From assembly GCA_902803685.1 (NCBI GenBank), contig CADCQR010000068.1:1-15695 (forward strand): DNA of 15,695 bases. The letters are read 5' to 3'. The stretch's first letter is position 1, and the number at the start of each line of letters is the position of its first letter. The DNA comes from an uncultured Erysipelotrichaceae bacterium (lineage in GTDB: Bacteria > Bacillota_I > Bacilli_A > RF39 > UBA660). Positions 1 to 7,919 of the stretch are shown one piece after another. Below the pieces are notes generated by a model, which did not search any database, was not told the DNA's origin, and saw only the letters and a list, made by a program, of their open reading frames with translations. A program made the translations under genes and the position numbers.

Positions 1-53
1 ACAAAAAATTGTACTATGATAAATTTATATCTTTATAAATAGTAAATATTTTA

Positions 54-692
54 TTACTTTTTATTACAAATAACTACTAGACTACGCTGACTATTTTCAA
101 ATGGTAGCAAAAACGTTTTAATTTCTTTAATTACGTACTTTTTATTAATTTTTTGTCTCACTTTGTCACTTAACTCATCAGAAACATTTCCTTTCATAGC
201 AATCATTTTTCCATCTTCATTCAATAGATGCATGGTATATGTCAATAATTTCTCTATGTTTGCTACAGCCCTAGATGTAACTACATCAAATTTCTCATTA
301 AAATCTTCTGCTCTTATATGAATTGCATTTATATCATCTAACATTAATTCTTTAATTAAAATATTTAAATAATTAATACGTTTCTGTAAAGAATCAACTA
401 ATGTTACTTTTAGGTGAGGAAAAAATATTTTTAATGGTATACCAGGAAAACCAGCGCCAGTTCCCACATCACATAAACTCGTTACATCATCTAAATTGAT
501 GACTTTAACAATTGTTAAGCTATCATAAAAATGCTTTAAAAAAACTTCTTCTTTTTCTATTATTCTAGTTAAATTTATTTTTTTATTCCATTCAATAAGC
601 AATTCATAAAATTTCTCTAACTTTAATATTTGCTCTTCTGTGGCATTTATTCCGATTTTTTTTAATTCATCTACAAATATCGCTTTATTCAT
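54..692 (-). CDS. rsmG: 16S rRNA (guanine-N7) methyltransferase RsmG (GidB)
   Basis: RsmG uses S-adenosylmethionine to methylate N7 of a guanine in the 530 loop of 16S rRNA (G527 in E. coli numbering); loss gives low-level streptomycin resistance in several bacteria. The 212-residue protein has the family N-terminal EWNKKINLT block (residues 34-42), the SAM-binding glycine motif DVGTGAGFPG (75-84) and the SRAVA block (140-144). It is shorter than the B. subtilis protein (about 239), mainly at the C-terminus, but all core motifs are present. The ATG overlaps the mnmG stop by 8 nt and an AAAGGA Shine-Dalgarno lies in the mnmG end, so the two are translationally coupled. The 53 nt beyond its stop hold only a weak AT-rich hairpin (23-40). 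In B. subtilis the next gene in this direction is noc; it is not visible here. Confidence 0.96.
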   Translation of the reverse strand: MNKAIFVDELKKIGINATEEQILKLEKFYELLIEWNKKINLTRIIEKEEVFLKHFYDSLTIVKVINLDDVTSLCDVGTGAGFPGIPLKIFFPHLKVTLVDSLQKRINYLNILIKELMLDDINAIHIRAEDFNEKFDVVTSRAVANIEKLLTYTMHLLNEDGKMIAMKGNVSDELSDKVRQKINKKYVIKEIKTFLLPFENSQRSLVVICNKK

Positions 693-2547
693 ATGTTCCT
701 TTCCGTTTAAGATAAACCATTAAGATTGAAATATCAGCAGGGTTTACTCCACTAATTCGAGAGGCCTGGCCTAATGTTCTTGGCCTTATTTCAGCCAATT
801 TTTGTTTTGCTTCGCTTGCTAAATTCTCTATATTTTCATATTTTATGTTTTCTGGAATAACTTTTTCTTCTAAAGATAACATTTTTTCGGCATCTTTATT
901 TGCCTTTTTTATATATCCATCATATTTTGCACAGATTTCTACTTGCTCTTTTACGTATTTATCATAAGTAATTTCAATGAAATGTTCTATATTTTCAAAT
1001 TTAACCTCGGGTCTCTTTAACAATTCAAATAATGATATACCATCTTTTATTGTAGTTGTGCCTATTAGCTCTAAATATTTATTTATGTCTTTTTTAGGTG
1101 TTATCCTAGTATTTTTTAATAACCCTAATAACTCATTGATATTGTTAATTTTGTTGGTATGCTCTTCATATTTTTCTTCTGATATTAAACCGACTTTGTA
1201 CCCATACTCTCTTAGGCGTAAATCTGCATTATCATGCCTTAATAATAATCGGTATTCAGCCCTTGATGTTAATAATCGATAAGGATCTTTAACACCTTTT
1301 GTTACTAAATCATCAATCAATACTCCTATATATGACTCATTTCTTTTTAATATTAATGGAGGTTTATTTTGCAATTTCAAAGAAGCATTTATTCCTGCTA
1401 TCAATCCTTGCCCAGCTGCTTCTTCATATCCACTAGTCCCATTAATTTGTCCTGCCGTAAATAAGCCATCAATTAATTTTGTCTCTAGTGACGGTTTTAA
1501 TTGAGTTGGGTCTATAGCGTCATATTCTATTGCATAAGCATATTTTAAGATTCTAGCATTTTCCAATCCTGGTAATGAATGAACCATTTTTTCTTGTACA
1601 TAATGTGGCATACTAGTAGAAAAACCTTGAAGATAGATATCATCATAGTATAAACTTTCTGGTTCTAGAAATAATTGGTGCCTTTCTTTATCAGCAAACC
1701 TAACTACTTTATCCTCAATGGATGGACAATATCTTGGTCCAACCCCTTCAACATATCCACCATACATACTTGATTCTTGTAAATGCTCTTTTATAATCTT
1801 ATGTGTCTCTGGCGTTGTATATATCAAGTGACAAGGTAATTGATTCTTAAAATCATAATAGTTTTTGTTATCAAAAGAAAAAGTTCGTTCTAACATATCT
1901 CCGCTTTCTATTGAAGTCCTACTATAATCTATTGTTGACTTTTCTATTCTTGGCGGAGTTCCTGTCTTTAATCTCAAAATCTTAAAACCATATTCTTTTA
2001 ACTTTGTACTTAAAAACTTAGAATTATCTTCACCATGCGGCCCTCCAGATGTCTTTTCTGCCCCTGTTAAAATAACACTACGTAAATAAGTACCAGTAGT
2101 AAGAATTACTGCTTTAGAATATATTCTTGTTCCATCAGCTAATATAATACCGGCTATTTTATTATCTTTTAAAATTAAATCCTCGGCAAATCCTTCTTTT
2201 ATTTGAAGATTCTGCTCACTTTTTAAAACCTTTAGCATTTCTTTAGGATAAGTTATTTTATCTACTTGAGCTCTTAGTGCTTGCACAGCAGGACCTTTTT
2301 TTGTATTTAACATTTTTAATTGGAGTATAGCTTTGTCAGTATTTCTCCCCATTTCTCCACCTAGTGCATCAATTTCTCTTACAACAATTCCTTTGGCGGG
2401 TCCTCCAATTGACGGGTTACATGGCATATCTGCTATATTACTTATATTTCCTGTTATTAGTAATGTTTTGTGCCCCATTCGCGCTGTAGCAAGACTAGCT
2501 TCACATCCAGCATGACCTCCGCCTACCACGATCACTTCAAATTCCAT
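685..2547 (-). CDS. mnmG: tRNA uridine-34 5-carboxymethylaminomethyl modification enzyme MnmG (GidA)
   Basis: MnmG is the FAD-dependent partner of MnmE; together they add the carboxymethylaminomethyl (or aminomethyl) group to wobble uridine 34 of certain tRNAs, using methylene-tetrahydrofolate. Counting from the chosen start, the 620-residue protein shows the FAD dinucleotide-binding GGGHAG (9-14), the PCNPSIGG signature (42-49), RLKTGTPPR (192-200) and GPRYCPSIE with its conserved cysteine (270-278). Length is normal for the family (about 620-630). An in-frame ATG three codons upstream is less likely the start, because AGGAGA directly abuts it. The same Shine-Dalgarno is 8 nt from the ATG at 2547, which begins the usual MEFEVIVVGGGHAG N-terminus. 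It lies 12 nt after mnmE and overlaps rsmG, so it belongs to the mnmE-mnmG-rsmG operon. Confidence 0.97.
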   Translation of the reverse strand: MEFEVIVVGGGHAGCEASLATARMGHKTLLITGNISNIADMPCNPSIGGPAKGIVVREIDALGGEMGRNTDKAILQLKMLNTKKGPAVQALRAQVDKITYPKEMLKVLKSEQNLQIKEGFAEDLILKDNKIAGIILADGTRIYSKAVILTTGTYLRSVILTGAEKTSGGPHGEDNSKFLSTKLKEYGFKILRLKTGTPPRIEKSTIDYSRTSIESGDMLERTFSFDNKNYYDFKNQLPCHLIYTTPETHKIIKEHLQESSMYGGYVEGVGPRYCPSIEDKVVRFADKERHQLFLEPESLYYDDIYLQGFSTSMPHYVQEKMVHSLPGLENARILKYAYAIEYDAIDPTQLKPSLETKLIDGLFTAGQINGTSGYEEAAGQGLIAGINASLKLQNKPPLILKRNESYIGVLIDDLVTKGVKDPYRLLTSRAEYRLLLRHDNADLRLREYGYKVGLISEEKYEEHTNKINNINELLGLLKNTRITPKKDINKYLELIGTTTIKDGISLFELLKRPEVKFENIEHFIEITYDKYVKEQVEICAKYDGYIKKANKDAEKMLSLEEKVIPENIKYENIENLASEAKQKLAEIRPRTLGQASRISGVNPADISILMVYLKRKGTYE

Positions 2548-2559
2548 TAAAATCATCTC

Positions 2560-3912
2560 CTATTTTCCTACGCAAAAATTTTCAAAAAGGCTGTCTATAA
2601 TTTCATCACTATAACTTACTCCTATAATTTCGCCTAATAAATCAAAACTATTTTTTAAATCAATCTCAATCATATCAATAGGCAGTCCTTGGGATAATGA
2701 TGCTTCTGCATCTAATAAAGACTTATAGGCTCGCTTTGCCAAAGAAATTTGTCTTGTGTTAGATAAATAAGTAGCATCTTTGGTATTTATTTTTTCAAAG
2801 TTAAATAATTGTTTTATTTTATCTTTCAACGTTTCTATACCATCAGAGCTCGTTGTATTAGTATAAATTACATTTTCCCAAGAAGCATCTATATCCAATT
2901 TTTTCTCTAAATCATTTTTATTCAGCACTATTATTCTTTGCTTATTTTTTGTTTTTTCTAATATATTTTTATCTTCTTCTGATAAACCATCATTAATATT
3001 TAAAACGACTAATACCAAATCAGCATCATCTATCATTGATAAGGACTTTTCTACCCCTATTTTTTCTACTATATCTTCTGAGTCCCTTATACCTGCTGTA
3101 TCTATTAGATTAAGTAGGATTCCATCTAAAAATATTTCTCCTTCTACAACATCTCTAGTAGTACCTGCTATATCTGTAACAATTGCTTTATCCATTTGGA
3201 GCAACTTGTTCAAAATGCTACTTTTTCCTACATTTGGCTTGCCTACAATTACTGTTCTTATTCCATTCTTTATAGTTAATCCATCTTCTGACACCCTTAC
3301 CAAGTAAGCTAGTTCCTTTTTCATTTTTGTAATAGAGTGTCTAACATTTTCCTCGGTTACAACTTCTATATCCTTATATTCAGGATAATCAATATTAACC
3401 TCTATTTGAGATAGTAAATTTTTTAATCTACTTCTAAACTCCTTTATTAATTCAGATGTTTTTCCAGATATTCCAGATATTGCCATCTTCCTTGATTCAT
3501 CACTTTGACTTGCAATAATATCCATTATTGCTTCACTTTTTATAAGGTCTATTTTTCCGTTTAAAAATGCTCTTTTTGTAAATTCACCAGGTGCGGCCAT
3601 TCTTACGCCTAAATTCAAAATTGTTTCTAAGACTCTATTGGTTGCAATAATACCTCCGTGGCAATTTATCTCAACAACATCTTCTGACGTATATGTTTTT
3701 GGTCCTCTCATAACAGATACCAAAACTTCATCTATCATCTCATTATTTTCATATATGAACCCGTGATTTATGGTATGTGATTCTACTTCTTCTAAATTTT
3801 TACCTTTAAAACACTTATTGACTATTTCTATAGCTTCTGCTCCGCTTAATCTAACAATTGAAATGGCTCCAACACCCAAAGCTGTTGAAATTGCTACAAT
3901 AGTATCATTCAT
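2560..3912 (-). CDS. mnmE: tRNA modification GTPase MnmE (TrmE/ThdF)
   Basis: MnmE is the GTPase half of the MnmE-MnmG complex that modifies wobble uridine of tRNA. The 450-residue protein has the N-terminal tetrahydrofolate-binding region (about 1-118), a helical domain, and an inserted Ras-like G domain with P-loop GKPNVGKS (224-231), switch TTRDVVEG (251-258), DTAG (271-274) and NKND (331-334). It ends in the C-terminal CxGK motif, here CVGK (447-450); most relatives have CIGK, and the catalytic cysteine is kept. The ATG is preceded by a strong GGAGG site. It is separated from jag by about 80 nt carrying an extended -10 promoter and hairpins, so it probably starts a sub-operon mnmE-mnmG-rsmG. 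Confidence 0.97.
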   Translation of the reverse strand: MNDTIVAISTALGVGAISIVRLSGAEAIEIVNKCFKGKNLEEVESHTINHGFIYENNEMIDEVLVSVMRGPKTYTSEDVVEINCHGGIIATNRVLETILNLGVRMAAPGEFTKRAFLNGKIDLIKSEAIMDIIASQSDESRKMAISGISGKTSELIKEFRSRLKNLLSQIEVNIDYPEYKDIEVVTEENVRHSITKMKKELAYLVRVSEDGLTIKNGIRTVIVGKPNVGKSSILNKLLQMDKAIVTDIAGTTRDVVEGEIFLDGILLNLIDTAGIRDSEDIVEKIGVEKSLSMIDDADLVLVVLNINDGLSEEDKNILEKTKNKQRIIVLNKNDLEKKLDIDASWENVIYTNTTSSDGIETLKDKIKQLFNFEKINTKDATYLSNTRQISLAKRAYKSLLDAEASLSQGLPIDMIEIDLKNSFDLLGEIIGVSYSDEIIDSLFENFCVGK

Positions 3913-3936
3913 TTGCGTTCCTCCAATTCCTTACGT

Positions 3937-3965
3937 ATTATACCATAATATGCAGTATAAAAAAA
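3937..3965 (-). promoter_or_regulatory. Promoter with extended -10 for mnmE-mnmG-rsmG
   Basis: On the minus strand the sequence TGGTATAAT (extended -10, TGnTATAAT) lies at 3937-3945, about 25 nt upstream of the mnmE start. The -35 region 16-17 nt further up is only a T-run, which is tolerable with an extended -10. One arm of a 12-bp inverted repeat falls between the -35 and -10 positions. Inferred from sequence only. Confidence 0.6.
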
Positions 3966-3990
3966 GAATACTGCATATTCATTTTGCAGT
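3947..3990 (-). terminator. Terminator after jag with an overlapping alternative hairpin
   Basis: Read on the minus strand, ACTGCA (3990-3985) can pair with TGCAGT (3975-3970) and is followed by ATTC and seven T residues, giving a short intrinsic terminator for the rpmH-to-jag transcript. The second arm is also part of a perfect 12-bp inverted repeat (3979-3968 with 3958-3947, 9-nt T-rich loop). Pairing of the middle segment is therefore mutually exclusive. It may be a simple terminator, an attenuator, or an operator dyad for mnmE; the sequence alone does not decide. Confidence 0.5.
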
Positions 3991-3994
3991 TTCT

Positions 3995-4603
3995 TTATCT
4001 TGGCTTTATAACAATGTAACGATGAGGCTCTTCACCAATACTTTCTGTATAAACTTTACTATCGTTAGATAGAAATTGGTGAATTATTCTTCTTTCATAT
4101 GAATTCATGTAATTAAGATGAACTTCTATATTAGTCGAAGCTACCTCTCTGGCCATCTTCTTTGCAAGCCTTTTTAAACTTTCTTCTCTTTTCTCATTAT
4201 ATTTATTAACATCTATTATAAATTTAAAACTCTTGCCAATTTCCTTATATATGTGAGAGCTGACAATATAAGTAAGTGCTTTTAAGTTTTTGCCATTTTT
4301 ACCAATTAAAAGTGCATTATTATCTGCGTATATGTCATAAATAGGAATATCTTCTTTAACATAGTAATCAACAGTAGCTTTGAAGCCCATCTTTTTAAGT
4401 ATGTTGATAAGATATTCTTTAATATATACAAATACATCTCTTTGTTCGATAACTTCTATTTCTATTTTAGCAGATTTAAAAAGTCCGCTTTTTTCTTGCT
4501 TTATCTCGCGAATTATTAGATTTTGTTCTATTTCCTGTAGCTCTTGTTTTGCTTTATTTATTGCATCATCTTTCGTCTTTCCTATATATCTATGCTTTTC
4601 CAT
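3995..4603 (-). CDS. jag: RNA-binding protein Jag / KhpB (Jag-N, KH and R3H domains)
   Basis: Jag (KhpB, EloR in streptococci) is a single-stranded nucleic-acid-binding protein that, with KhpA, affects cell elongation and division in Gram-positive bacteria; it is almost always the neighbour of yidC. The 202-residue protein has the three expected parts: Jag-N (about 1-50, with the GKT and AI pattern near residues 8-15), a KH domain whose GxxG loop is GKNG (101-104), and a C-terminal R3H domain with R171 and H175 in RRIIH. It overlaps the end of yidC by 14 nt, so its Shine-Dalgarno lies within yidC and the two are co-translated. Length is typical of short Jag forms without a long linker. Confidence 0.95.
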   Translation of the reverse strand: MEKHRYIGKTKDDAINKAKQELQEIEQNLIIREIKQEKSGLFKSAKIEIEVIEQRDVFVYIKEYLINILKKMGFKATVDYYVKEDIPIYDIYADNNALLIGKNGKNLKALTYIVSSHIYKEIGKSFKFIIDVNKYNEKREESLKRLAKKMAREVASTNIEVHLNYMNSYERRIIHQFLSNDSKVYTESIGEEPHRYIVIKPR

Positions 4604-5522
4604 TGGCTTCTTTACTCCTCTTAACTAATATATTTTGGATAATTGTAAATACATTAGACGTAATCCAATATATTCCTAAGGCTGATGGCATAAAGAGTGA
4701 CATAACAATTATTGTGAAAGTCATATATGTTGGCATCATTTTCATAGATGGGTCTTGCATGTTTCCTGTTGAATTCATTTTAAATGAATAGAGTGTGCTC
4801 AAACCAACCAAAGCAACTAAGATAGCATACACATAAAAAGTAGATGACATAATTCCTATGCGTGGCGTCGTTCCGAGCTGCAAACCTAAAAATTTATCTT
4901 CAAATATGGCCGGAGTTCTTTGAACAGCTTCTAAAAAAGCAACAAACAGTGGGAGCTGAAGCATTGAAAATACACATCCAGCCATTGGATTTATATTATA
5001 TTTTTTATATATCAAAGTTCTTTCTTGATATTGTTTCATCATAGATTCTTGATCTTGTTTATTTTCATATTTTTTTTGTAATTTGATAAGTTCTGGCTGG
5101 GCTTTTTTCATTAACTCTGATTGTAACGCAGTTTTCCTAGTTATTGGATATGCTATTAGCCTGATTGCTAAACTAATTATGATTAATGATGTAGCGTAAT
5201 TTCCTATTTTTTTCCCTAATAATATAAGTAAAAAAGCAAGAGGTTTTACAAAAATACTGGTCCAAAGATTTTCATATTTACCAGAGGTTATTTTAAAGTC
5301 AGTACATTTTGGTAATTTATAAATATCTACACTATTTTCTTTATATGCTTTTATTGTTGTTTCATTGGTTGGCTGACATAATATATTCTTAGTTAAATTT
5401 TGTCCGGTTATTTCATTTTTTACAGCCTTTTTTTCGCTATTTACGAGCGTTTTTGTACAACCCGTAGATAGAATAACTATCATAATAATTATCAATACTT
5501 TAATCAGTTTATTTTTTTTCAT
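4590..5522 (-). CDS. yidC: Membrane protein insertase YidC (SpoIIIJ type lipoprotein)
   Basis: YidC inserts and folds membrane proteins, alone or with the Sec translocon. The 310-residue protein starts with a lipoprotein signal peptide: basic MKKNK, a hydrophobic stretch, and a lipobox ending at Cys22. A short extracytoplasmic stretch (23-85) follows, then the five-helix insertase core. Arg121, in the first core helix after SLAI and before LIAYP, matches the conserved cavity arginine of the family. The amphipathic cytoplasmic hairpin (about 135-180) and the MQLPLF-like segment SMLQLPLFVAF are clear. The extracytoplasmic stretch holds two cysteines (49 and 73) not needed by the family. It starts 4 nt after the rnpA stop, with a weak AAAGG site 11 nt upstream, and overlaps jag. 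The lipobox with core helices marks the Gram-positive form, not the long proteobacterial one. Confidence 0.96.
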   Translation of the reverse strand: MKKNKLIKVLIIIMIVILSTGCTKTLVNSEKKAVKNEITGQNLTKNILCQPTNETTIKAYKENSVDIYKLPKCTDFKITSGKYENLWTSIFVKPLAFLLILLGKKIGNYATSLIIISLAIRLIAYPITRKTALQSELMKKAQPELIKLQKKYENKQDQESMMKQYQERTLIYKKYNINPMAGCVFSMLQLPLFVAFLEAVQRTPAIFEDKFLGLQLGTTPRIGIMSSTFYVYAILVALVGLSTLYSFKMNSTGNMQDPSMKMMPTYMTFTIIVMSLFMPSALGIYWITSNVFTIIQNILVKRSKEANGKA

Positions 5523-5526
5523 TCTA

Positions 5527-5856
5527 CTAAAAACCTTTCTTGGACATTATTTTATTAAAGTCTTTTTCTATTTCATTATAAGATTTAATTAATGCCCCTC
5601 TTCTTAAAATTATAATATAATCTTTGTTATTATTATATAGTTTTCTATAAGAATCTATTATAGTTCTAATTCTTCTCTTATAATAATTTCTTTCAACAGC
5701 ATTTCCTATTTTCTTTCCTACTGAAATGCCAAATCTATCAAATTTCAAATTATTATTTCTACAATAAATTATAAATGATTCATTTTTTCTAAAAACACCT
5801 GCTTTTATTATACTATCAAAATCTTGCTTTTTCTTTACGACATATAATTTTTTCAT
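5527..5856 (-). CDS. rnpA: Ribonuclease P protein component RnpA
   Basis: RnpA is the small basic protein of RNase P; it binds the catalytic RNA and the 5' leader of precursor tRNAs. The 109-residue product has the family block RFGISVGKKIGNAV (41-54) running into the RNR signature R56-N-x-x-K60-R-x-x-R64. The reading frame is open 17 codons further upstream, but the start at 5856 is preferred: GGAGAA lies 5 nt before it, the protein then begins MKKLYVVKKKQDF as in relatives, and length matches the family (about 110-120). It lies between rpmH and yidC in the classic rpmH-rnpA-yidC-jag order and is probably transcribed from the rpmH promoter. Confidence 0.96.
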   Translation of the reverse strand: MKKLYVVKKKQDFDSIIKAGVFRKNESFIIYCRNNNLKFDRFGISVGKKIGNAVERNYYKRRIRTIIDSYRKLYNNNKDYIIILRRGALIKSYNEIEKDFNKIMSKKGF

Positions 5857-5924
5857 ATACTTCTCCGCTTGCATTACATATTTTCCATATAAATAGTAAA
5901 AAACCACTGTATCTCAGCGGTATA

Positions 5925-6047
5925 TTATTTGCATAATGTTTTACGACCTTTTCTACGACGACGGTTTAAAATATTTGTTTTTTTACGAGAAAAAAATCCT
6001 AATTTTTTTGATTTTTTTCTTTGATTTGGTTGATATGTTCTCTTCAC
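5925..6047 (-). CDS. rpmH: 50S ribosomal protein L34 (short form)
   Basis: L34 is a tiny basic protein of the large ribosomal subunit. The start is GTG at 6047: a strong GGAGG site lies 8 nt upstream and the product then begins (M)KRTYQPNQRKKSKKLGF, the diagnostic L34 N-terminus, and ends with RRRRKGRKTLCK. The frame is open for 20 codons further upstream, but that extension has no L34 similarity. At 40 residues it is shorter than the usual 44: the segment between the F-x-SR turn and the RRRRKGRK helix is about four residues short. It is the first gene of the leftward rpmH-rnpA-yidC-jag operon. Confidence 0.95.
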   Translation of the reverse strand: MKRTYQPNQRKKSKKLGFFSRKKTNILNRRRRKGRKTLCK

Positions 6048-6077
6048 TTTTTCCACCTCCAAACATAAATCTTCCTT

Positions 6078-6107
6078 ATTATAATAAATTTGGCATTGTT
6101 TTGTCAA
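6078..6107 (-). promoter_or_regulatory. Consensus sigma-A promoter of rpmH
   Basis: On the minus strand a perfect TTGACA (-35, 6102-6107) is followed after 18 nt by a perfect TATAAT (-10, 6078-6083). This places the transcription start near 6070 and gives a leader of about 24 nt before the rpmH GTG. It is the strongest promoter in the window by match to consensus, as expected for a ribosomal protein and RNase P operon. Confidence 0.85.
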
Positions 6108-6406
6108 TTTATATTTGTACTTTTATTTTTTTAACAATTTGCACAGGTTTGTTAATAACTTTAAATTGCATTGTGAATTAAGAATTGTGGAAAATGTGGA
6201 AAATATAAATTGTATTAGTATTTTCAACACTTTTATATGTGCAAAACTTTGTGGATTAGTTGTTGAAAATATTTATTTGATTTTATGATCTTTTTTTTAA
6301 CATAGTTTTGCACAGAAAAATAATTTTTTTATTAAAAAGCATTTTCTTTTTGATACTTTTGGTTTAAACTAGTTATCGTAATTTTAAAAGCAGGGGAGAT
6401 GGTAGT
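6108..6406. other. oriC: Replication origin, upstream DnaA-box cluster (rpmH-dnaA gap)
   Basis: The gap between the divergent rpmH and dnaA genes carries several 9-mers matching, or one base off, the DnaA-box consensus TTWTNCACA on either strand: ATTTGCACA (6137-6145), two head-to-tail copies of TGTGGAAAA (6186-6194 and 6195-6203), TGTGCAAAA (6238-6246), TGTGGATTA (6250-6258) and TTTTGCACA (6306-6314). The surroundings are extremely AT-rich. This matches the upstream half of the bipartite origin of B. subtilis, where DnaA also represses its own gene. A dnaA promoter must lie here; TTGTTG (6260-6265), 18 nt, TATGAT (6284-6289) and TTGATA (6350-6355), 18 nt, TATCGT (6374-6379) are both possible, neither convincing. 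Confidence 0.85.
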
Positions 6407-7789
6407 TTGAATTTTGATTCAATTTGGTCTAATTTTTTATCTGAAATGAAAATAGAATTATCGTCTCTTGCGTATAAAACTTGGTTTGAAGAAACAAAAT
6501 TGTTGAAAATTGATAATCAAAAAGCTTACATTATTGTCCCAATGCCAATACATAAGAAGCATTTAAGTGATAATTACAAAGAATTAATTACAGAAAAACT
6601 AAATACTATAACAGGTTCTTTTTGTGAATTGTTTTTTTTATTAAGTGAAGAAGCTGATGAGATACTTCGTGAGGAAACCACTGATAATAATGATAATGAT
6701 TCTTCTAAAGAAAGCGAAATAATAGATATTGCAACACAAACAAATCTAAATCCACTTTATACTTTTGATAATTTCGTAGTTGGAAATAGTAATAAATTTG
6801 CACACGCTGCAGCACTTTCTGTGGCTGAAAATCCAGGTAAAATGTATAATCCGCTTTTTTTATATGGAGAAAGTGGATTGGGAAAAACTCACCTTATGCA
6901 TGCAATTGGTAACTATATCACCAAAAATATTGGAAAAAGAGTGCTCTATGTCACAAGTGAACAATTCATACAAGATTTTATAAAAACAAATAGAAAAGAT
7001 GACTTTGAAACTAATTTTAATTATGTTGATTTTTTTAAGAACAAGTATAGAAGTATTGATGTTTTAATAATTGACGATATCCAATTCTTAGGTGGAGCCA
7101 CAAAGACTCAGCGAGAGTTTTTTCATACATTTAATAATTTATATAGTGATAGTAAGCAGATAATTATTTCTTCAGATAGATCTCCAAATGATCTTAAAGT
7201 TTTAGAGGATAGATTAAGAACAAGATTTACCTGGGGCTTGGAAGTAAACATTTTTCCACCTGATTTTGAGTTGCGATCCGCAATAATCAGAAAGAAGATA
7301 ATAGCAGAAAAACTTGAAAGAGATATTCCAGATGATGTTGTAGAATATATTGCATCTAATACTGGTACAAATGTCAGACAATTAGAAGGCTCTATAACTA
7401 GATTAATGGCTTATTCCTCTATGATGGGATGTGCAGAAATAAATTTGGAATTAGCAGTAGAAGCACTAAAAGATACAATCAGTAAAGGAATTGGCGAAAA
7501 AAACGATGTGCACAGAATACAAAAGATTGTTTCTGAATACTTCCAAATATCTATTGATGATATAAGAGGCAAAAAAAGAAGTTCTAATATCTCTTTTCCA
7601 AGGCAAATAGCCATGTATTTATGCCGGAAGATGACTAGCGAGTCATTTCCTAGAATAGGTTTGGAATTTGGAGGAAAAGATCATTCAACTGTAATGCACT
7701 CTGTCGAGAAAATTGAAAATGAAATAAAGGTCAATAAAGATTTAGCTAATATTATTGAAAAATTAAAAAAGGATATAGGCGTTGTGTAA
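6407..7789 (+). CDS. dnaA: Chromosomal replication initiator protein DnaA
   Basis: DnaA binds the origin boxes, oligomerises with ATP and opens the duplex. The 460-residue protein has domain I (about 1-80, with the family W26 in KTWFEE), an acidic, Asn/Asp-rich linker (about 81-112), and the AAA+ domain III with Walker A GESGLGKT (154-161), Walker B VLIIDD (219-224) and sensor/arginine-finger segments (ISSDRSP, RLRTRF). The C-terminal domain IV carries the DnaA signature around GGKDHSTVMHSVEKI (422-436). The start codon is TTG with a good AGGGGAGA Shine-Dalgarno about 7 nt upstream; no ATG fits the conserved N-terminus. It is flanked on both sides by DnaA boxes, so autoregulation is likely. 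Confidence 0.97.
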   Translation: MNFDSIWSNFLSEMKIELSSLAYKTWFEETKLLKIDNQKAYIIVPMPIHKKHLSDNYKELITEKLNTITGSFCELFFLLSEEADEILREETTDNNDNDSSKESEIIDIATQTNLNPLYTFDNFVVGNSNKFAHAAALSVAENPGKMYNPLFLYGESGLGKTHLMHAIGNYITKNIGKRVLYVTSEQFIQDFIKTNRKDDFETNFNYVDFFKNKYRSIDVLIIDDIQFLGGATKTQREFFHTFNNLYSDSKQIIISSDRSPNDLKVLEDRLRTRFTWGLEVNIFPPDFELRSAIIRKKIIAEKLERDIPDDVVEYIASNTGTNVRQLEGSITRLMAYSSMMGCAEINLELAVEALKDTISKGIGEKNDVHRIQKIVSEYFQISIDDIRGKKRSSNISFPRQIAMYLCRKMTSESFPRIGLEFGGKDHSTVMHSVEKIENEIKVNKDLANIIEKLKKDIGVV

Positions 7790-7919
7790 AACTAAAAATA
7801 ATTCACAGATTTTCCACAGCTTATGTTTATAATTTTTTATTGAAATATAATAAAAAATAAAAGTTTTCAACTTTTTCCACAGTAATAATAATAATAGTAT
7901 TTAGAAAGAAGGAATATAT
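7790..7919. other. oriC: Replication origin, dnaA-dnaN intergenic part
   Basis: Three DnaA boxes in the same orientation lie here: TAATTCACA (7799-7807, one mismatch), TTTTCCACA (7810-7818) and TTTTCCACA (7873-7881). Between them is a nearly pure A/T stretch (7820-7865) suited to be the unwinding element. A run of TAA triplets (7883-7896) follows directly after the third box. This is the position of incC, the B. subtilis unwinding site. A TATAAT at 7846-7851 could be the dnaN -10, but no good -35 accompanies it. Confidence 0.8.

Noticed and set aside
977..1282. Plus-strand open frame of 101 codons inside mnmG
   Set aside because: It lies antisense to a well-conserved gene, has no recognisable domain, no RBS and low-complexity composition; the same applies to the other open frames antisense to mnmG, mnmE, jag, yidC, dnaA, dnaN, gyrB and gyrA.
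3770..4072. Plus-strand open frame crossing mnmE and jag
   Set aside because: It runs through the hairpins and two conserved genes on the other strand, and its translation shows no family similarity.
5857..5907. Longer RnpA starting at 5907
   Set aside because: The internal ATG at 5856 has a proper GGAGAA site and gives the conserved N-terminus; the extra 17 residues do not resemble the family.
6048..6107. Longer L34 starting at 6107
   Set aside because: The GTG at 6047 follows a strong GGAGG site and starts at the conserved KRTYQPN; the upstream codons overlap the promoter and its start point.
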